Origin: Lepisosteus oculatus
Lineage: Eukaryota > Chordata > Actinopteri > Semionotiformes > Lepisosteidae
Reading direction: 5' to 3'
Length of the DNA stretch: 64,000 bases
Assembly (NCBI RefSeq): GCF_040954835.1
Contig: NC_090699.1
Span: 14,687,817-14,751,816 of the forward strand
In this document: positions 11,655 to 22,079 of the stretch, one piece after another
Numbering within the stretch: the stretch's first letter is position 1
How the letters are laid out: each line of letters begins with the position of its first letter
Position numbers and translations under genes: made by a program
Notes under the pieces: generated by a model
Told to the model about the DNA's origin: nothing
The model's database searches: none
Seen by the model: the letters and a program-made list of their open reading frames with translations, nothing else

Positions 11655-11815
11655 TGTTCCAGGCTGAAAAGAGAAGAAAGAAAACACAATGTTTCGGCCG
11701 TGGAGCCTTCTTCAGGTGTGAGGAACCTGAAGAAGGCTCACACCTGAAGAAGGCTCCACAGTCGAAATGTTGTGTTTTCTTTTTTCAGCCTGGAATAAAC
11801 TATTACTTGTTCCTT
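11655..11815. repeat. Head-to-head palindrome of the GAAGAAGGCTCC repeat
   Basis: Two copies of the dispersed repeat lie in opposite orientation with almost no spacer: GGCTGAAAAGAGAAG and GCCGTGGAGCCTTCTTCAGG on the left mirror CCTGAAGAAGGCTCC and TTTTTTCAGCCTGG on the right. The result is a hairpin-forming inverted repeat with arms of about 65-70 bases. Confidence 0.75.
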
Positions 11816-11904
11816 TGCAGCCTACACATGCTGACGCAGCTGCCCACCTGCTCTAGTAAAGCTTATTTAGAATACTGTGTACAATTTTGTACTGTGCACC
11901 CTTT

Positions 11905-12120
11905 GAGCACCAAGAAGTGTTCTGCACTGACAGGCTGGAGGAACTGAATCTCTTTAGTCTGAAGGGAGTATCCCACACTGACAGGCTGGAGGAACTGAGT
12001 CTCTTTAGTCTGAAGGGAGTGTCCCACACTGACAGGCTGAAGGAACTGAGTCTCTTTAGTCTGAAGGGATTGTTCTGCACTGACAGGCTGGAGGAACTGA
12101 GTCTTTTTAGTCTTGAACAT
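11905..12120 (-). repeat. 51-bp minisatellite, minus orientation
   Basis: Four copies of a 51-base unit (ACAGGCTGGAGGAACTGAGT and CTCTTTAGTCTGAAGGGAGT). The same unit in the other orientation lies before the third PR/SET exon in both cassettes of the PRDM9-like gene (37690-37925 and 41615-41885), so it travels as part of a dispersed element. Confidence 0.85.
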
Positions 12121-12244
12121 GTAAGAATACTCAGGGATAAATATTCAGAATCCTTAAATGCCTTGACCAAAGCCAGCCCTGAGAATTTCTTCACAATAAA
12201 CAGTGAAAAATCAACAAGAGGAATTGAAGACAGAGAGTAGGATG

Positions 12245-12378
12245 TGGTTCAGTCAGGACAGGAGGCACTATTCTACACAGAGGGTGGTAGGAGTGTGAAA
12301 CGAGCTGCCCCGGTCATGTTGCTGGAGCCGATATGCTGGCTTCTTTCAAGAAACAGCTGGATGAGACACTCAGATGAG
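12245..12378 (+). mobile_element. LINE 3' tail fragment
   Basis: Member of the family described at 6580: TTCTACACAGAGGGTGGTAG, then GTTGCTGGAGCCGATA and CAAGAAACAGCTGGATGAGA. Truncated and non-coding. Confidence 0.5.
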
Positions 12379-12515
12379 ATGCCAGCAGCCACGTGAGTCA
12401 GGTGGGGGCAAAACGACCACCTCTCGTTTGCAGTCCTTCGTACATTTAAAGTGCTCCTGTGCTGCTCTTTCACCCTGCAGTGTGCTGCTCAGGAAAACGC
12501 TCGGACGCTGCAGAG

Positions 12516-13877
12516 ATGAAATCCCTGGCACTTCTGGCTGCTTTTCTGCTGGTTTTTCTTTCCTTTGGTGAGTCCACGTCCCCCGGAGCAGTCCCGCACA
12601 GTCAGACCGTTGGCTGTGCAGAGAAAGGGGCAGAGTGACGGGGCTTGGCTGGGGCAGGGTGGAGGCGAGAAGCACAGGGGTGGGGAGGCTCGGCCTGCTG
12701 TTGCTTTCGGGAGAGACGTCCAGTTCTGTGCAGGAGCCTCAGTGTCTCTGTCCCCCTGGCCTGCAGGAGAGGCCCTGAGGTGTTACCACTGCCTGGCTCC
12801 GGGACAGGGTGGGAGGCCTGGCAGCTGTCGTACCACGGTGGAGACGTGCACGGGTTTGAATGACGTCTGTGTGTCTGCGATCTTCCTCCCTCCTGCCTGT
12901 AAGTCAAGATACTGGGTCTGTCTGCTGGCTTGGTCAGTGTGTCTCTATCAGCTAATATAGACAGTGTATCTCTATCAGTTAATACAGACGGTGTGTCTCT
13001 ATCAGTTAATACAGACAGTGTGACTCTATCAGCTGATATAGTGTGTCTCTATCAGCTAATACACACAGTGTGTCTCTATCAGCTAATACACACAGTGTGT
13101 CTCTATCAGTTAATACAGACAGTGTGTCTCTATCAGCTAATACAGACAGTGTGTCTCTATCAGCTAATACAGACAGTGTGTCTCTAACAGCTAATACAGA
13201 CAAGTGTGTCTCTATCAGCTAATACAGACAGTGTGTCTCTATCAGCTAATACAGACAGTGTGTCTCTATCAGCTAATACAGACAAATGTGTGTCTCTAAC
13301 AGCTAATACAGACAGTGTGTCTCTATCAGCTAATACAGACAGTGTGTCTCTATCAGCTAATACAGACAGTGTGTCTCTATCAGATAATACAGACAGTGTG
13401 TCTTTATCAGCTAATACACACAGTGTGACTCTATCAGCTGATATAGTGTGTCTCTATCAGCTAATACAGACAGTGTGTGTCTATCAGTTATTTTTCAGAA
13501 TCTGTCTTTAATATACCAGTGTATTATAATGTCTGTTGTCTAATTGTATTGTCCATGTCTGTTTGTTATTTGTGCCTATTTTTTTTCTCTAATGTTACTG
13601 GGTACAGCTGAGCAAGTAAGCATTCCAATACACGTGATGTATATGGCAAATAAAGAAATCTTGAATCTATTTGTTTGACACTCCTCGTGTCAGCTGTGTG
13701 TGCTGTCTTGAAGGTCAGGGAAGTGGCTCAGCCCAGCGAGAGTGCAGTCTAACCACCCCTCTCTGTCTCTCTGCAGCGGGTTACTTCCGGAGATGTGGCA
13801 AGTCCTCGGATTGCCCCATCCTGAACATGGGAGGCGTCATCAAAGCCTCCTGCTGTAGGACCGACCTCTGTAACTGA
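12516..13877 (+). CDS. Secreted Ly6/uPAR-family three-finger protein, gene B
   Basis: Three coding exons, 12516-12567, 12767-12898 and 13777-13877, all phase 1, giving 94 residues. The architecture matches gene A, with middle exon 6 bases longer. Signal peptide MKSLALLAAFLLVFLSFG; mature LRCYHC through SCCRTDLCN with ten cysteines. There is no GPI-anchor tail, so it is probably secreted. The first loop (LAPGQGGRPG against MGQRQGAVPG) and the third-exon segment (PILNMGGVIKA against AMLSMGGNSRV) differ most from gene A, while the cysteine frame and exon ends are kept, as expected for a three-finger scaffold with variable loops. AATAAA lies at 14101. The partner is unknown. Confidence 0.88.
12930..13492 (+). 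repeat. 27-bp minisatellite in intron 2 of Ly6 gene B
   Basis: About 20 copies of a 27-base unit (CAGTGTGTCTCTATCAGCTA then ATACAGA). A two-to-three-copy remnant lies at the same intron position in gene A (3484-3545), so the seed predates the duplication and expanded only in gene B. Confidence 0.93.
13505..13665 (+). repeat. Possible LINE 3' end
   Basis: A TTGT/TTTA-rich tract ending in GCAAATAAAGAAATCTTGAA, a style of tail seen on fish non-LTR elements, inserted in the gene B intron and absent from gene A. Family not assigned. Confidence 0.35.
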
Positions 13878-14138
13878 GCCGTGGCGGGGGGCGGGGGAGA
13901 GACCCCTCTGGGTCGGGCACGGGGAGTCTCTTGTTGTCCCAGGGGGTCGTTCTTACCTGATTCTGGCGAGTGGCATGAGTGGGAGTGGGGCTGTGGTGCT
14001 GTGGAGCCTGTGTGGAGCCCACAGTCCCTGGACACTGTGTCTGTGTCAGACTGCTGTGTGTGGAGCAGACAGCCCCTCCTCTGATGTTAAACTCTCCTGC
14101 AATAAACTGGATTGGAATCAACATCACACTCTGACTCC

Positions 14139-14176
<38 letters not shown>

Positions 14177-14490
14177 AGATGACTGATCGAGATGATTAAT
14201 GACTCATCTCATCTCCCTTGCTATTGAGTGCGTTTGTTTTTTAATTTTTTATTTAATTTCATCTGTTTTCTGTAATTCCCTTCGACAGTGATGTCCGTGC
14301 CTCACTTTGTAAGTTACGAGAAGCAGGGATCGTGGGAATGTCTTGAGACTGACATATTTACACGTCTGCTTATTTCCACACTGATCGTTCATAAACCTCT
14401 GTGAGAATGCGAGAAGACAAAGCTTCAGTGAGAAGGAAACTGCCAGAGGAACTTGGCTTTGCTGCCTGATAGAGTGTGCAGGTGCACAGA
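13878..14490 (+). repeat. Duplicated 3' flank, copy 2 (partner 3795-4490)
   Basis: Near-identical to the sequence after Ly6 gene A, including the stretch TTCCCTTCGACAGTGATGTC. The shared block ends near GCACAGACAAGC. Confidence 0.85.
14101..14106 (+). terminator. Polyadenylation signal of Ly6 gene B
   Basis: AATAAA 224 bases after the stop codon, in the same context as the gene A signal, followed by a TG run (about 14141-14173). Confidence 0.7.
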
Positions 14491-14589
14491 CAAGCTCAGC
14501 ACACTCTGACCCCCTCTGTTAGGTGTGTGGGTGTTGAGATGATTGATAGTGACAGTGTATGTGTCTCTGCCCCATAACTGTGTCCATGA

Positions 14590-14755
14590 TGTCCGCAGTA
14601 TTCTCCTATAAAATGACCATGATGTCCTCAGTATTGTCCTATAAAATGACCAAAATGTTTTCAGTACCGTCTTATAGTATGACCAGGATATCCTCAGTAC
14701 CGCCTTATAGTATGACCATATGATGATCTGAGAACTGTCCTGTAGCATGACACTG
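14590..14755 (+). repeat. Short tandem repeat, about 31 bp
   Basis: Five degenerate copies of a unit like TATAAAATGACCATGATGTC followed by CTCAGTATTGTCC. Confidence 0.75.
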
Positions 14756-14759
14756 ACGT

Positions 14760-15600
14760 CTTAATTACAGCCCTGTACAGTTTAAACATTTGCAAGATGC
14801 ACAGAACACTGAACTCGGCGTGTTAAAGAAATGATCACTCTCGCTTTTGGAATAATCTTCAGACAGCCTTGATTGTGATGGTTTAAAGTTCTTGCTTTGA
14901 TAAACAGCGATGTTCCGTCTTCGGTTTCACCTCGAGCTGTACTCTGGCTATGAAGGTGTAGTTTTCTGACGTGTGACCCCAGAGGAAATTCTTGTTCAAG
15001 GGGGAAATTAGATGTCGGCCTCTAATGGTCCAAAGTTAAATTCATTGGTTCCGAGCTGCTCTTGTTCCCCAGATATAGTGCCTTGATTTTCAGGTGATCA
15101 GGAGATTGTGTACAAGAAACTGCTCCGTTAGTACCACACTCTGAATATTTAACAGTCAATTAAATTACTGGATATGAGGACAACAACCTGGACAAATATT
15201 GCAGGCATTTAGTCCAAGAGTATTTTTTGTGCAGTTGTGTGAATAGTAAAATTAAATCTGTCTCCAATATCTTACTATAACCACAAGAGTTGCTTCTTTA
15301 GACTTAAGAAGGCAACAGCAGGAAATGATTGCTTTTTCATTAAAAAGGGCTTTAACTACTATAGCTCATCGTGATACTTAGTCAATATTTTTTCAAACAG
15401 AAGAAACAATCGAAGCGGTTTTTCATTTTTATCCTTTTTAAATCAACATTCAATTTTAAACAAATAGATAAGACACGTTTCAACCGGTCGCTCGAGTTAT
15501 GTTTAAAAGTATTAGAACAAGAAACTTCCTGCTTTAAAAGACCAGTGCTGTACTGGTGTTCGTAACAAAACCTTCTTAACAGTGCCTGGCTTGGTAGCCG
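14760..15600. other. Intergenic, no gene recognised
   Basis: AT-rich sequence with many stops in all frames; no exon, RNA gene or identifiable repeat. Confidence 0.35.
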
Positions 15601-15627
15601 AGAGAGAGAGTCTTGATCATCCCTGGT

Positions 15628-15700
15628 CAGCGGCCGAAACGTTGTGTTTTCTTTCTGCCTTTTTTCAGTTATGGAATAAACCTTTACTTGTTCCTTTGCG
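15628..15700 (+). repeat. Dispersed repeat, GAAACGTT core
   Basis: GGCCGAAACGTTGTGTTTTC, then TTTTCAGTTATGGAATAAAC and TTGTTCCTTTGC: another copy of the family at 6285. Confidence 0.55.
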
Positions 15701-15709
15701 ATAGACACA

Positions 15710-16410
15710 CGTATGTCCACAGAAGCTCAAGTGTCAAGAAAGGATATGGCTGCAGGTACGAATGGGGACTTGAGTCTGCTGGTTTGGGAGCTGGGGAGTC
15801 GGTATCTGCGCTCTGATGGGTTTAACTGGAAATGATGAAACAAGGGGGGTGAAGGATCCTCCCAGATGGATTTTGCTTTTCGCGAAACACGTGAATGAGA
15901 GACGGAGGAGAGGGGCTGGAAGATCAGCCCCAGGGACCTTCTGACACATTTTCACCAGTCTGCCCAGTTTGTTCTTGCCTCTCAGAGTCAGGTAACCAAA
16001 CCAGCAGATCCGGGGAAAAGTAAGAACAAAACCCACAATGAATCATCGACCTTAAAATACTTCAGCTTCCTCAAGAAAAAAAAGATACTGTTGACCTTTC
16101 CTGAGGACCAGGCCAGTATTGGCTTCGAAATTAAGCTGGAAGTCCAGGACAGTCCCCGAGTACTTGCATTGCTCTACCAGCTCCGCTGAAGCTCCCCCCC
16201 ATGTAGGTAAGGGTGGGAGTGCTGGGTGTTTTTCCTGAAGTCAATTATCATGTCTTTGGTCTTGGACCCAGTGAGCTTGAGGCGGTTTTGTTCACGCCAG
16301 GCCACAAACTCATCGACGACGGGCCTCTGGCTCCTTCATTCTGCCTGCAGCAGGTTAACAATGACAGAGTGGCCAGCAGATTCGATGAGGTGTCCTGAGA
16401 GGTGATTGCT
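15710..16410. other. Spacer with possible minus-strand LINE remnants
   Basis: No host exon recognised. On the minus strand there are fragments in the style of fish LINE ORF2 (a hydrophilic stretch followed by stops), too decayed to name. Confidence 0.2.
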
Positions 16411-16419
16411 CATTCAATG

Positions 16420-16510
16420 GAACAAGTAATAGGTTTATTCCATGCTGAAAAAAAGAAGAAAGAGAACACAACATTTCGGCCGTGGAGCCTTCTTCAGGTG
16501 TGAGAGAGAC
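16420..16510 (-). repeat. Dispersed repeat, GAAGAAGGCTCC core, minus strand
   Basis: GTTTATTCCATGCTGAAAAA, then CATTTCGGCCGTGGAGCC and TTCTTCAGGTGTGAG: reverse-complement copy of the family at 6285. Confidence 0.55.
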
Positions 16511-17249
16511 AGGGCAGTAGGCAAAGGTAAAGTAGCGGGAGAACAAAGGTTGGGAGAGAGGAGGAGTGAGAGGCGGGAGCAGGGGACAGAAAGAGAGGCC
16601 AATCAAGAGGTGAATTAGCTCATTCAATTGGTAGTGTAAAGGACAAAGACTAAGGGAGACAAAACACATCCTGTGGAGGGGGGTGAGGAGGGACTCAGTG
16701 GAGGAATGCCTTTTGATGGCTAAGACATTGTTGACTCCCACCCTCTGGGTTCTGTCTGTCGGGAGATCAGTATCCCAGCTGACCAGACTGGAGATGAAGA
16801 GCCAGTGCCCGTCACCAAGTCGCCCCCAGCATGTCCAGTTTGTCAAATGCACAGGCGCAAGGAAATGCTTATTCGCATGTGTGCTCCACTGCAAAGACAC
16901 TAAGGAAACACCCCAAAAAACATAAAACACCGGGCTGCAGCAGCAGCAGCAACACAAGTCGGCGGAGCGTCTGCGTCTGCAGATTTAAAGACACTGGAGG
17001 CAAGAGGAGAAGCGGGGCGGCGGGAGGCAGTCCGGCAACAAACTCAACTGAGCCCCTGTGCGAAAGCCTTTCGAACTTCCGGGGCGCCGAACAGCGCACC
17101 CGTGGAAATGCAACTGCAGCGGACGACGATCTATGCCAGCACGCCTCCCGTGTAATTGGGTTGTAGATCGCAGCCTCACAACTGGACGGCACTTCTGCGT
17201 GGACGGTGCGAGCGGGGAACTGGCGGAGCCACGGACTGCAGCGTCTTAC

Positions 17250-17480
17250 CCGCCAGCTCCTAATTGGCGCGTTTCGTTCCGCCTTAAATGCTGCTGCGGT
17301 GATGTTATGTCGCCTTTCGCCGGTAGATGGCTCTCTTCGGTCTTTTTCAAAATGTGCTACTCCGGATGCTATTACTGCACATATCCTCAGTAAAGGGGAA
17401 GGTCTATGCAAGTAGTGACTGTCCAAATCGCATTTCTGTATGAAATCGAAAATCGAAGGCCACGTGGCATGTGAGGATTT
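17250..17480 (+). repeat. Left arm of a large inverted repeat around tRNA-Ala
   Basis: CGTTTCGTTCCGCCTTAAAT, then GCTGCGGTGATGTTATGTCG and GACTGTCCAAATCGCATTT reappear in reverse complement at about 18190-18420 at moderate identity. A second pair in direct orientation (about 17530-17690 and 18030-18160, sharing TTTTGACAGTCTG and CACCTCGGTGTCAGAATTGT) lies between the arms. Confidence 0.65.
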
Positions 17481-17714
17481 ATAGTCAACAAAATAGCGCA
17501 CCTTCTGTTGGTCTGCTTTTTAAAAAAACAGTACAGTAACATTTCCCGTACTTCAGGGTTTTGACAGTCTGTCACATGGTCTCTCACACCTCGGTGTCAG
17601 AATTGTGAGACGATCTTACACGGGAGGGCCACAGCAAATCAGCAGAAAGTGCAATCACTGTTTGCCGATGCGTTCTCTCATGCCATGTTCAGGGGGTTAT
17701 TGTCAGCACAGCGA

Positions 17715-17787
17715 GGGGGATTAGCTCAAATGGTAGAGCGCTCGCTTAGCATGCGAGAGGTAGCGGGATCGATGCCCGCATCCTCCA
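17715..17787 (+). tRNA. tRNA-Ala (anticodon AGC)
   Basis: A 73-base sequence that folds as a complete tRNA. The acceptor stem GGGGGAT pairs with ATCCTCC with one G-T pair. The A box TAGCTCAAATGG, the anticodon arm CTCGCTTAGCATGCGAG with AGC in the loop, and the T arm with B box GGGATCGATGCCC are all present. It matches the standard vertebrate tRNA-Ala-AGC, and the TTTT after it is a Pol III terminator. It looks intact. Confidence 0.96.
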
Positions 17788-17794
17788 GCTTTTG

Positions 17795-18015
17795 GGCGGA
17801 GCGGTGGCACTGTGGCTAAGGATCTGCGCCTGTGGCTGGACAGGTTGAACTATAAATTTATACAGCATGAAATATATATGCTGTATAAATGGCTGACCCT
17901 ACGCTCTGACCCCCAGCTTCTCTCCCTGTCTGTGTGTCTCATGGAGAGCAAGCTGGGGTCTGGGAAAAGACGAATTCTTTATGCAATAAACTGTATATGG
18001 CTAATAAAGTAATCT
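17795..18015 (+). mobile_element. tRNA-derived SINE
   Basis: GCGGAGCGGTGGCACTGTGG head, then CTGTATAAATGGCTGACCCT, CTCATGGAGAGCAAGCTGGG and a tail TATATGGCTAATAAAGTAAT. The same family is at 22766-23070 (plus) and 51748-52010 (minus). This copy starts seven bases after the tRNA-Ala gene. Confidence 0.7.
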
Positions 18016-18189
18016 TGTCTCAGAAAACGATACAGTACAATTTCCTGTATTTCAGGATTTTGACAGTCTGCTACATTGCACCTCGGTGTCAGAATTGTGA
18101 GATGATTTTAAAATCGGGGGGGGGCGTAGTCACAAGCAGAAAGTGCAATCACCTTTTCCCAGTGCAAGCTCGTGTTAGTGTGAGTTTTT

Positions 18190-18420
18190 ACAATTGGTTT
18201 GCGATTTTCTGAAATATATTCCGTACAAAAATACAACTTGGACAGTCGCTATTTGGATATCCCCTTTCACTGAGGACGCCCACTGTATTGCACCGGGATT
18301 AGCACTGACCCGAGAGAGCCGCCTACAGGCGACAGCCGACATGACATCACCGCAGCCGCGTTCGAGGTGGAACGAAAAACGCGAATAAGGAACCAATTTC
18401 TGCCTTGTGAAAGAAGCGCT
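18190..18420 (-). repeat. Right arm of the inverted repeat around tRNA-Ala
   Basis: Reverse complement of the 17250-17480 arm at moderate identity (shared features include GCTGCGGTGATGTCATGTCG on the minus strand and a GACTGTCCAA block). Confidence 0.6.
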
Positions 18421-18961
18421 AACCGGACAGAAAATGTATTAGAAGTTCGATTTTCACCTTTTACCCACATTCTGGAAATTAAAATGGGCAGAACTTCAAA
18501 TTAAGGGGCGTTTGGGGCGAAGTCGATGATTTCGTGGTTTCTGTTTTGTCGCGGACAACAGCGCATGGGGCTGTCTGAGCGTGAACATTTGCAACCCTGA
18601 GACGCCTTGTTTTAGCCTCTGGAGGGGAGACAGAGACACACACACACCGCGTACCGCCCCTCCGAGGTGACATCACGGAGACCTCCTTCGTTATACAGAA
18701 ATTCCGGGGGAAAGGACGGACGGAGGAGGAGGAGGAGGAGTTGGTGGTAGTGGTAGTGCTGGGGGGGGGAGAGACGGAGGAAAAACAAAACCTCAATTTT
18801 AGCCCCCCCACCCACGTGCGAAACACGGCTCCGTGCAAGCGCGAGGCTGAGCATGACCGATGATTTATGTCCGGGCAGAGCAGGAGAGGTGAAGCCGCTA
18901 GCGAAAACACGGATGTGCTCCGAGGAGTGACCGGAGCCCGGCGCGGACGCAGTGGCAGACG

Positions 18962-18986
18962 ATGTGGACGGGAGCCGCTGCACATG
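18962..18986 (+). CDS. Candidate first coding exon of the PRDM9-like gene
   Basis: Within the CpG-rich region, ATG at 18962 opens eight codons (MWTGAAAH) and runs into a consensus donor, CATG|GTGAGT, leaving phase 1. That matches the phase-1 acceptor at 23212, and joining them gives one open frame. The neighbouring ZNF gene also has a phase-1 junction between its first exon and the homologous module exon. The evidence is only position, phase and donor quality; a different first exon is quite possible. Confidence 0.3.
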
Positions 18987-19368
18987 GTGAGTTCGAGACA
19001 GCCTCTCCTCCTCCTCTTCTATAATGGCTTTTATGGTCGAGCTTTGGGGGGGGGACGCGCGGTTGGGTTGGGTTGGGTTGGATCTGAAGAGAGTGGGTCC
19101 CGTAGTCTGTAACGCAGACCTGTGCGCAGGAGGGAGCACCTCCGGAGACGCAGAACTCGCTCGCTGTGCAACGACAGTGGACTGCCCACGTCTCTCAAGT
19201 ACGGCAGACAGAGCTGGCCTGCGGATTTCATCGAGTAAACCTGAAACATTGAGGTCCGAAACGTTCCGCGTCTTAATCTGAGCAGATGCGGTGCAGCCGA
19301 GGCGGACCACGTCTGCCCCTCACAAACATGGCTTTTCTGTACCCAAACCTGCCTCTTTATTTATCACG

Positions 19369-19382
19369 GCCGCCATCTTGGA
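19369..19382 (-). promoter_or_regulatory. YY1-type motif
   Basis: GCCGCCATCTTGGA, the reverse complement of the YY1 consensus AAGATGGCGGC, inside the CpG-rich region. Confidence 0.45.
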
Positions 19383-20234
19383 TGTGGTCCGCAAAACGCT
19401 CCCTTTCGGTTCCCCTCTTTGCTAAATCGTCGTTTTGGATAGCGTGCAGGAATGTCTCCGTGAAAATACTGGGTGTGCCGTGTGCTCAATCCGGCAAGAA
19501 CACCTTGTAAAACAACGCCGGTTTGTTACGGAGGCGCCGGCGAATCGCGTCATGTGATACGTCACGTGGGGCTGAAGCCGCGTCACGTTGTCCAGGCGAT
19601 GAGGGGGGGTTGGTACTGAGGGTCGGTGCGTCACAACAAACAGGCCTTGGCTGAATGTTAAATCACATTTTATTAAAAAAAACGGAACTTTAAAAAGATT
19701 AAGTAGTCATCCGTTTTGTTGACCATTTGGAAATTTGCGTTACCCCTCTCCGCGTACGTGTGCCACCGGACAATGTCTAGGTCTGATTAAAAACAAGACA
19801 ACACAGCAGTCCTCACTGCATGACAGGGTTCGTACGAGACACCTGCGCTATTAAAGGTGCAACAGATACTTGCTTTGCGTGTGAATGACACGTTCCAAAA
19901 CAGAATCCAATCCACTTTGTATAAAACTCAGGGCGAAACCCATTGAATTATTCCAGAGTAATGTCAACATGCGTCCCATGCAGCGTTCGGCACCTTACAC
20001 CGGTGAAGTTTGAGGAAAGAGGTTTTGGTTGACTGGCTACCAGTGCGGACTCAGAACCTCTATTAGCGCCGATCACGCCTCCGCAGTCTAAAGACATGTA
20101 AGCTAAAAGAGTATACTGAGAAAAATGTTGAAAACAAGAGTGAAAGGGTATATCAATGATAAAATAGAACGGTGCATAGTTATCACTGAGTTTAATCTTG
20201 TAAACATGGCTTTTGTTCTGTATGTTGAATTAAA

Positions 20235-20705
20235 ATCAATATCTGGTGAGCACTGCTGCCCCGCAGCTCTGGGGCCCTGGGTACAATTCCTGGGGGTGCT
20301 GTCTGTGTGGAGTCTGCATGTTCTCTCTGTGTTCACGTGGGTCTCCTCCTGCTGCTCCGGTTTCATCCCACAGTCCAGTGACATGCTGGTGTGTTAATTG
20401 GCTTCTGGGTAAATTGGCCCTGGTATGAGTGTGTGTCCTGTGATGGACTGGCGTCCTGTCCAGGGTGTGTGAGAGTGTGTGTGAGTGTGTGTCCTGTGAT
20501 GGACTGGCGTCCTGTCCAGGGTGTGTGTGTGTCCTGTGATGGACCGGCGTCCTGTCCAGGGTGTGTGTGATTGTGTGTCCTGTGATGGACCGGCGTCCTG
20601 TCCAGGGTGTGTGTGAGTGTGTGTCCTGTGATGGACCGGCGTCCTGTCCAGGGTGTGTGTGAGTGTGTGTGAGTGTGTGTCCTGTGATGGACCGGCGTCC
20701 TGAAT
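20235..20705 (-). repeat. Dispersed repeat with tandem GTGTGTCCTGTGATGGAC units
   Basis: A core like GTGGAGTCTGCATGTTCTCT followed by repeated GTCCTGTGATGGACTGGCGT and CCTGTCCAGGGTGTG units. Relatives occur at 43500-43660, 44900-45030 and 45540-45760. A short subunit has amplified in tandem in this copy. Confidence 0.65.
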
Positions 20706-20709
20706 TGTA

Positions 20710-21225
20710 GTCAATTCAAAGTACAAGCTGGGACTTTCCCATTAATAGAATCAAGCAGTTACACAAAAAACAAGCCCAGAGGAGGAAGATTTTCTTGAGG
20801 AGTGATACCACTCCACAGGAGTTGTATATTTGTGCAATAAGGCATTAAGCAAAGATGTTGCAGAACAAGGACAGCTTATTAACAACTCCAGCTATCCACT
20901 CCCCACTAGTCCTTGAACATTATTTTAAGGTGCGGCGCAATTTCAGCTCCACAAATCTCATCTGACAACTCCTGTCACTCCTCAGGCACGTTTTCTGCCC
21001 AACAACAGCTAAGAGCTCCAATATGCTCTTAACTCTTTCCTTCAAGTGTGAGACTTCCCTTCACCTGTCTCACTCACACTCCCCACCTCACCTCATCTAC
21101 ACCCCTGCTGCAGCTCCCTGGTTCATTCCTGGAAACAGAGAGGGGGGCTGGGCAGCCTGATGCTCTCAGCTAGACAGGGAGTCACACCAGAGACAGGAGT
21201 TTCTACTTACCTCACCCCTCTATCT
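20710..21225. other. Intergenic, no gene recognised
   Basis: No exon, RNA gene or known repeat seen; contains CT-rich tracts (about 21050-21130). Confidence 0.3.
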
Positions 21226-21229
21226 CATT

Positions 21230-21730
21230 TGTTAGAACTGTTGTAACAAACAAATACGTCCTGGACCCCGAGATGAAGCTGAACAAGTGAAAGAAGTTTA
21301 TAGGTGCAGAGCTTCAGTTTATATAGCAAACTGCAGCTGTTTCTGACGCAAACTGTTACCTTGGTGACGGGGGGGGGGGAGAGGTCACCTGTGTTCGGAC
21401 ATTCCCAAGACCTTGAACACTTTGAATGGCCGGTCTCATCTTCCCACGGTTAGGGAGTCTCCAGCTCGCACTTGGGAATCTCTTATCAGTGAACTCCCAT
21501 CCCTGCCGTACCTCCAAAGTGCTGGAGCGTGTTTTGTACCAGAAGAAGTCTTTGCGCCGAAAGAAATCGGTTAACCCCCCTTTTCTCACATCTCATATCT
21601 TTCTTCAGAACCAAACTACTGAATTGTTAATACTTATAATTGTCTGGCATGGCCAGACCTTGCTGGGACCCGATCCTGTTCTTGATTTGAGTCTCCTGGT
21701 CTTGTGAGTCTGGCCGCCCAGCTCGTTACA
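21230..21730 (-). mobile_element. LTR-like repeat, copy 1
   Basis: TCTGGACC-type start, then TTTATATAGCAAACTGCAGC, CCGGTCTCATCTTCCCACGG and TTGGGAATCTCTTATCAGTG, shared almost base for base with 24450-24845. The boundaries TGTTGTAAC and GTTACA are compatible with TG...CA termini of a solo LTR, probably minus strand. No target-site duplication was found. Confidence 0.45.
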
Positions 21731-22079
21731 GTAGTGGAGCTCTCTGCAGTCCTGGGAGAAGACGGGCAGATGGATCGCACTCGGGGGAAAAAGGGGGGCA
21801 CAGGGAGAGAGATGGGATGTTCACGACTTCTTCTTTTGATGCTCTGGTACTTGTGATACTTCTTTGAGACACTTCAGGCATCTTTCTCAGGTAGTTTTCT
21901 TACGTTTGAACTTCTGGTGGAGTAAAGACCTGCGTGTCTTCTGTGCACGTTGACCACCATAGTGTCCAGTGTTTATGTGTGTGTGAACAACTGTCAAGCT
22001 GTATGTACTGTACAGCACTGGGCCGTAAGTGAGCAGCAGTGTTCCTGTTGTCCTACCTGTCGTTTATGCACCGGCTAAT

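Larger units (their letters stand above)
18470..19620. promoter_or_regulatory. CpG-rich region, probable promoter
   Basis: The stretch is CpG-dense relative to its flanks and contains GCCGCCATCTTGG (YY1-type, 19369-19381) and TACGTCACGTGG (CRE/E-box-like, about 19558), as often seen at housekeeping-type vertebrate promoters. It lies upstream of the PRDM9-like gene on the plus strand. Minus-strand open frames here are low-complexity and not convincing genes. Confidence 0.5.

Noticed and set aside
18612-19310. Minus-strand frame of 232 codons in the CpG-rich region
   Set aside because: Low-complexity, no domain, and CpG-rich DNA commonly lacks stops; treated as a promoter region.
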